Of a DNA stretch of 8,738 nucleotides, positions 6,048 to 8,738 are shown piece after piece. Position 1 is the stretch's first letter. Each line of letters begins with the position of its first letter. This DNA is from CAZJYC01 sp964550165 (lineage in GTDB: Bacteria; Acidobacteriota; Aminicenantia; Aminicenantales; Aminicenantaceae). Both the position numbers and the translations under genes were made by a program. The stretch lies in the NCBI GenBank assembly GCA_964550165.1, contig CAZJYC010000085.1:1-8738 (forward strand), written 5' to 3'. Under the pieces are notes generated by a model. The model saw nothing but the letters and a program-made list of their open reading frames with translations. It was not told where the DNA came from and did not search any database.

Positions 6048-8393
6048 ATGGCTAAGAAGGAATCCCCAAGCAAAAAGGCAAAAGGAATAACCTGGGATGA
6101 TGTCGAAATCCTGGTCGTGGGCGGCGGGACCATGGGCTCCAGCCTCACCCAGGCTTATGCCCAGAGCGGCTTCAACGCCGGTGTCATCGACATCAGCGAT
6201 GAGATTTTAAAGCAAGCCTTTGACAGCATCGATAAAGAGCTTGGAGCTGCCGTCCGGGGAGGGATTTTTTCCGAGCCCCAGGTCAGGGAAATCAAGGAGA
6301 GAATTCTGGCCACAACGAGCTACGAAGAGGCCTGCAAGGGAAAAAACCTCAAGCTCGTTATCGAAACAGCCACAGAAAATATCGAGATCAAGAAGAAGAT
6401 TTTCAGAAAGCTGGATGAGCTCTGTGCGCCGCATGTTGTCTTTGCCTCCAATTCTTCCTCTCTGGATGTGAACATCCTTGCCAAGGAAACAAAAAGGCCG
6501 GACAGGATTGTCTGGATGCATTATTTCTACCTGCCCCACAAGAACAGGGCAGGGGAGTATGCGGGCACGGATACAGCATCGCCGGAAAGCATCGCCGTTG
6601 CTGCCAAATACATGAAGCTGGCCGGAAAAGTCGCCACGCCCATTCTCAACAGCCGCAAAGGTGGAGCCGCGGACGTCGTTTTTGTCGCGCTTCTGCTCGA
6701 GGCAGCCCGGATGGTGGATGAAGGATTCGACATTCCCAGCATCGAAGCCGCGGGGAAGAAAGCGTTCAACATGCCCGTTGGTTTCCTGGGCCTGATGGAT
6801 GCCACAGGGCTTCCTCTCGGGCTCTACACCATGTATTCTTTCTCCGATGCCTCCAACACCGAAGACGCTCTCTACAAGGCATACCACAATTTTTTCACTC
6901 CTGCGGAAAGCTACAAAAAATTGGTGGAGAAATACCAGAAGGCTAAGGATAAATCCAGCGTGAAGTGGCTCTCTGAGGAGGAGGCAAAAAAGGAAGCTAA
7001 AGACCTGATGCTGGTCGATATGCTCAAGAACAGGTTTTTGGCTGTCGGGTTTATGACCGCCGTGGAAGTGGTTGAGTCCGGCGTGATCGATATGGAGGAT
7101 GTGGACAAGCTCTGCCAGAGCGCTTTTCTCTGGAGAGAAGGGCCCTTTGCTCTGATGAACAAGACGGGAGTCAGCGAAGTGTTGAGGATTGTCACCGAGA
7201 AGATGGAGCTTTCTCACCGCAAAGAAATAAATTTTCCTGTTCCGAAGCTGCTCGTCTCCCAGGCGCAAAAAAATGAGCCATGGCCGATAAAGCTGAGCCC
7301 AATAGCCTTCAACCTGGAGAAGAAAGGGAATGTTGCCCGGATTATGATTTCCAATCCCCAGTCTGCAAATGCCCTGGATAACCGGGTTTTCGATGATTTA
7401 AAGGCATCGTTTTCGAGAGCAAACGAGGACAGAAATGTTCAGGCCATAATCTTTGATTCAGCGCCCATAAAGACATTTATTGCCGGAGCCAACGTTCCTT
7501 ATTTCATCAAGCGCATCAAGTCCAATGAATTTCGGGAGCTGAAGGATGATGTCGCCCGCTGGCATGATGTTCTCTTCCATGAGATGACAGGAAAAGGCAG
7601 ACCAAAAGTGGCCATTGTCGACGGCGCGGCTTTTGGCGGCGGGGTGGAAGTCGCCCTTGCCTATGCCTTTGATCCGGGTTCGGTGGTGATAATCACCGAC
7701 CGCACCTCTTTCGCCTTTCCTGAAACGCGTCTTGGAATATATCCCGGGATGAGAGGGACGCTGCTTCTTCCGCAGCTTATCTATAAGAAAACAGGCGACC
7801 CTGAGCTGGCTGTGGCGATGAGCCGGTATTATATTCTGGCGGGTGGGACCATGACTTCATCGCCGAGAATGATTAAATATTTAGGACTGGCCGATTTCCT
7901 CGTTCCGGCGCGAAGGCGAGACGATGCGGCAGATATTCTTGTCGAGGCCATCGTCGGTAATGGAGGAAAGCCTCTTTCTGTAGAGCAGCTTCGATCTTTA
8001 AAGATTGAAGAGCTCCCTTCAGAACTTACGTTTGAGGAAAAAGAGGAAATCCGCTGGATGAAGGATTTATTCCTGAAGCCAGACCTTGTTCCCGCGCTCT
8101 ACGCCTACGGCCGCGGACAGGCTGAAATATTCCTTTCAGGAGACAGCAAGGCTTATGTGCAGCGAATAGCCCGGCGTGTGGCCGGCAACTCGCTTCACGC
8201 TGTGTTCATGGCTGATTGGCTGATCAGCCGCGGCTTTGACGGGTTTCTCAAAGGAAAATCCATCGAGGAGCTGGCTCAATGGGAACTGGAAAATTATCTT
8301 CTGCTTTTCTTCAAGCATCCGGATGCCCTGGAAGGACTGACCGCCCTGGTCGAGCGCCGCTTCCCTGAATTCAACCGCAAATATCCTTTTTGA
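6048..8393 (+). CDS. 3-hydroxyacyl-CoA dehydrogenase / enoyl-CoA hydratase fusion protein
   Basis: A 781-residue two-activity beta-oxidation protein in the order dehydrogenase then hydratase. That is the reverse of E. coli FadB and similar to Bacillus FadN and archaeal fusions. ATG 6048 is preferred (AGGAGG at 6034-6039, eight bases away); GTG 6045 would add one residue. The NAD-binding loop GGGTMG is at 25-30. The SNSSS serine stretch (134-138) and the His158/Glu170 pair, 12 residues apart, match the dehydrogenase active site. The usual HFFNP motif reads HYFYL, and the PGF-x2-NR signature is lost, with Asp209 where the catalytic Asn is expected. The crotonase domain (about 418-780) keeps the oxyanion-hole stretch AGAN (479-482) and both catalytic glutamates, Glu534 in GGGVE and Glu559 in FPET, so hydratase activity is likely. 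It lies 12 bases after the thiolase, so translation is probably coupled. Likely role: interconvert 3-hydroxy- and 3-oxopimeloyl-CoA and the corresponding enoyl-CoA. Action on the cyclic dienoyl-CoA is a less likely alternative. It is not orthologous to the zinc-type dehydrogenase usually clustered with bamA. Confidence 0.88.
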   Translation: MAKKESPSKKAKGITWDDVEILVVGGGTMGSSLTQAYAQSGFNAGVIDISDEILKQAFDSIDKELGAAVRGGIFSEPQVREIKERILATTSYEEACKGKNLKLVIETATENIEIKKKIFRKLDELCAPHVVFASNSSSLDVNILAKETKRPDRIVWMHYFYLPHKNRAGEYAGTDTASPESIAVAAKYMKLAGKVATPILNSRKGGAADVVFVALLLEAARMVDEGFDIPSIEAAGKKAFNMPVGFLGLMDATGLPLGLYTMYSFSDASNTEDALYKAYHNFFTPAESYKKLVEKYQKAKDKSSVKWLSEEEAKKEAKDLMLVDMLKNRFLAVGFMTAVEVVESGVIDMEDVDKLCQSAFLWREGPFALMNKTGVSEVLRIVTEKMELSHRKEINFPVPKLLVSQAQKNEPWPIKLSPIAFNLEKKGNVARIMISNPQSANALDNRVFDDLKASFSRANEDRNVQAIIFDSAPIKTFIAGANVPYFIKRIKSNEFRELKDDVARWHDVLFHEMTGKGRPKVAIVDGAAFGGGVEVALAYAFDPGSVVIITDRTSFAFPETRLGIYPGMRGTLLLPQLIYKKTGDPELAVAMSRYYILAGGTMTSSPRMIKYLGLADFLVPARRRDDAADILVEAIVGNGGKPLSVEQLRSLKIEELPSELTFEEKEEIRWMKDLFLKPDLVPALYAYGRGQAEIFLSGDSKAYVQRIARRVAGNSLHAVFMADWLISRGFDGFLKGKSIEELAQWELENYLLLFFKHPDALEGLTALVERRFPEFNRKYPF

Positions 8394-8394
8394 G

Positions 8395-8610
8395 ACAAAG
8401 ACCAAGTCATGGTCCTTTGGCCTTTATGCCAATGCTTATCGGGGGAAGATCAAGAAGACAAGCCCGGAGGCTTTTCCCCTCCGGATTGTTGAGAACACGC
8501 TCCTCCGCATCCCTTCCAAGGGCTGGGCCGAGATGATACGGAAGGTCTACGAGGTCGACCCGCCCCGTATTAACCTGACTATTTTTGCCACTAATGAAAA
8601 ATGGTCTTGA
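8395..8610 (+). pseudogene. C-terminal remnant of an IS91-like transposase
   Basis: An open frame with no start of its own begins five bases after the upstream operon ends and reads WSFGLYANAYRGKIKK, then IPSKGWAEMIRKVYEVDP, up to about 8562. From memory this resembles the region just before the CPKCGG zinc motif near the C-terminus of IS91/IS801-type (Y2 HUH) transposases. After VDP the expected L-CP-CGG does not follow. The frame instead enters the tandem repeats and stops at 8608-8610. The element's front and tail are both missing, so this is a broken leftover of an insertion. The frame has no internal stops, so the decay is recent or the piece is small. No terminal signals of the element are visible. 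Confidence 0.55.
8577..8606. repeat. Tandem inverted-repeat element, copy 1
   Basis: A 30-bp dyad with arms GACTATTTTT (8577-8586) and AAAAATGGTC (8597-8606). The arms pair at all ten positions with one G-T wobble, around a 10-base centre. It matches copy 2 (8609-8638) at 21 of 30 positions, and the two centres lie 32 bases apart, about three helical turns. The spacing suits two regulator dimers on one DNA face (inference). Confidence 0.6.
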
Positions 8611-8635
8611 CTATTTTTCATTAACATGAATAATA
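8607..8635 (+). promoter_or_regulatory. Candidate promoter inside the palindrome, giving a leaderless ATPase mRNA
   Basis: TTGACT (8607-8612, five of six consensus bases) is followed after 16 or 17 bases by AATAAT (8629-8634) or ATAATA (8630-8635). Transcription would begin close to 8642, the A of the ATG. There is no Shine-Dalgarno before that ATG, which fits leaderless translation. The palindrome is therefore both promoter and possible binding site. Confidence 0.4.
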
Positions 8636-8640
8636 GTCAA
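8607..8640. repeat. Tandem inverted-repeat element, copy 2, abutting the ATPase start
   Basis: A 34-bp near-perfect palindrome with arms TTGACTATTTTTCAT (8607-8621) and ATGAATAATAGTCAA (8626-8640). Fourteen of fifteen positions pair, around a four-base centre TAAC. It ends one base before the ATG at 8642. It could be an operator, a recombination site, or an mRNA or DNA hairpin. Confidence 0.75.
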
Positions 8641-8641
8641 C

Positions 8642-8738
8642 ATGGAAGAACGAAAACTCTATCTTAAGGTATGGGATGAGCTTGCCCAAGAAAAAAGCAT
8701 GGTTTTTATGGTTGGCCCCCGTCAGGCAGGCAAGACAA
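8642..8738 (+). CDS. AAA ATPase of the DUF4143 (AAA_14) type, N-terminus only
   Basis: The first 32 codons are visible and the gene runs off the right edge. Residues 1-20 are charged and helical (MEERKLYLKVWDELAQEKSM), followed by VFMVGPRQAGKT. The Walker A loop GPRQAGKT is at 25-32, with Lys31 and Thr32 for ATP binding. The GPRQ-x-GKT form right at the N-terminus is typical of the widespread AAA_14/DUF4143 ATPases, often found beside mobile DNA and with no settled function. The ATG at 8642 is the first possible one, because an in-frame stop lies at 8627-8629. It has no Shine-Dalgarno and sits one base after a 34-bp palindrome. The diagnostic C-terminal DUF4143 region lies outside the window. 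Confidence 0.65.
   Translation, partial: MEERKLYLKVWDELAQEKSMVFMVGPRQAGKT

Noticed and set aside
6207..7268. Minus-strand open frame of 353 codons opposite the HCDH domain
   Set aside because: It is a shadow of a clearly real gene; its translation shows no domain-like pattern.
8397..8416. Hairpin AAAGACC/GGTCCTTT just after the operon stop, as a terminator
   Set aside because: The stem needs a bulge, no T run follows, and it falls inside the transposase-like frame.

Overview
The window looks like a piece of an anaerobic, aromatic-degrading bacterial chromosome with mid-range GC. The strongest clue is a near full-length homologue of BamA/Oah, the ring-opening hydrolase of the benzoyl-CoA pathway. 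It is followed directly by a thiolase and a 3-hydroxyacyl-CoA dehydrogenase/enoyl-CoA hydratase fusion. Strong Shine-Dalgarno sequences (AAAGGAGG, AAGGAG, AGGAGG) and recognisable sigma70-type boxes fit a bacterium. The taxon cannot be fixed from sequence reading alone: Desulfobacterota, syntrophs, or Acidobacteriota/Aminicenantes-like lineages are all plausible.

Layout. Positions 1-63 (minus) hold the first 21 codons of a secreted or lipoprotein gene that runs off the left edge. Positions 160-1827 (minus) encode a gamma-glutamyltranspeptidase-family Ntn hydrolase with a lipoprotein-like signal peptide; its catalytic threonine is kept, but the residues that normally bind the glutamyl group are replaced. 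A 437-base gap (1828-2264) carries the likely ggt promoter (minus) and a strong sigma70-like promoter (plus) pointing at a GTG-started Ser/Thr kinase (2265-3284). The kinase has an N-terminal zinc ribbon and no membrane or sensor domain, and it is visibly more GC-rich than its surroundings. A 306-base gap (3285-3590) ends in a well-formed promoter whose -35 box is half of a perfect 7-3-7 palindrome.

That promoter drives the catabolic operon at 3591-8393: bamA, thiolase, HCDH-ECH fusion. On family knowledge, the three together could carry 6-oxocyclohex-1-ene-1-carbonyl-CoA through 3-hydroxypimeloyl-CoA and 3-oxopimeloyl-CoA to glutaryl-CoA plus acetyl-CoA, or run in reverse. Intergenic spacing is short (57 and 12 bases). 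The thiolase Shine-Dalgarno lies in a potential hairpin.

The right edge (8394-8738) is accessory DNA. It holds an in-frame remnant that looks like the C-terminal part of an IS91-like transposase. Next come two tandem 30-bp inverted-repeat elements, the second of which overlaps a promoter. Last is the start of an AAA ATPase of the DUF4143 type, truncated by the window end and apparently leaderless. I found no tRNA, rRNA or CRISPR array. The most unusual signals are the altered active sites of the GGT and HCDH domains and the tandem dyads fused to the ATPase start.
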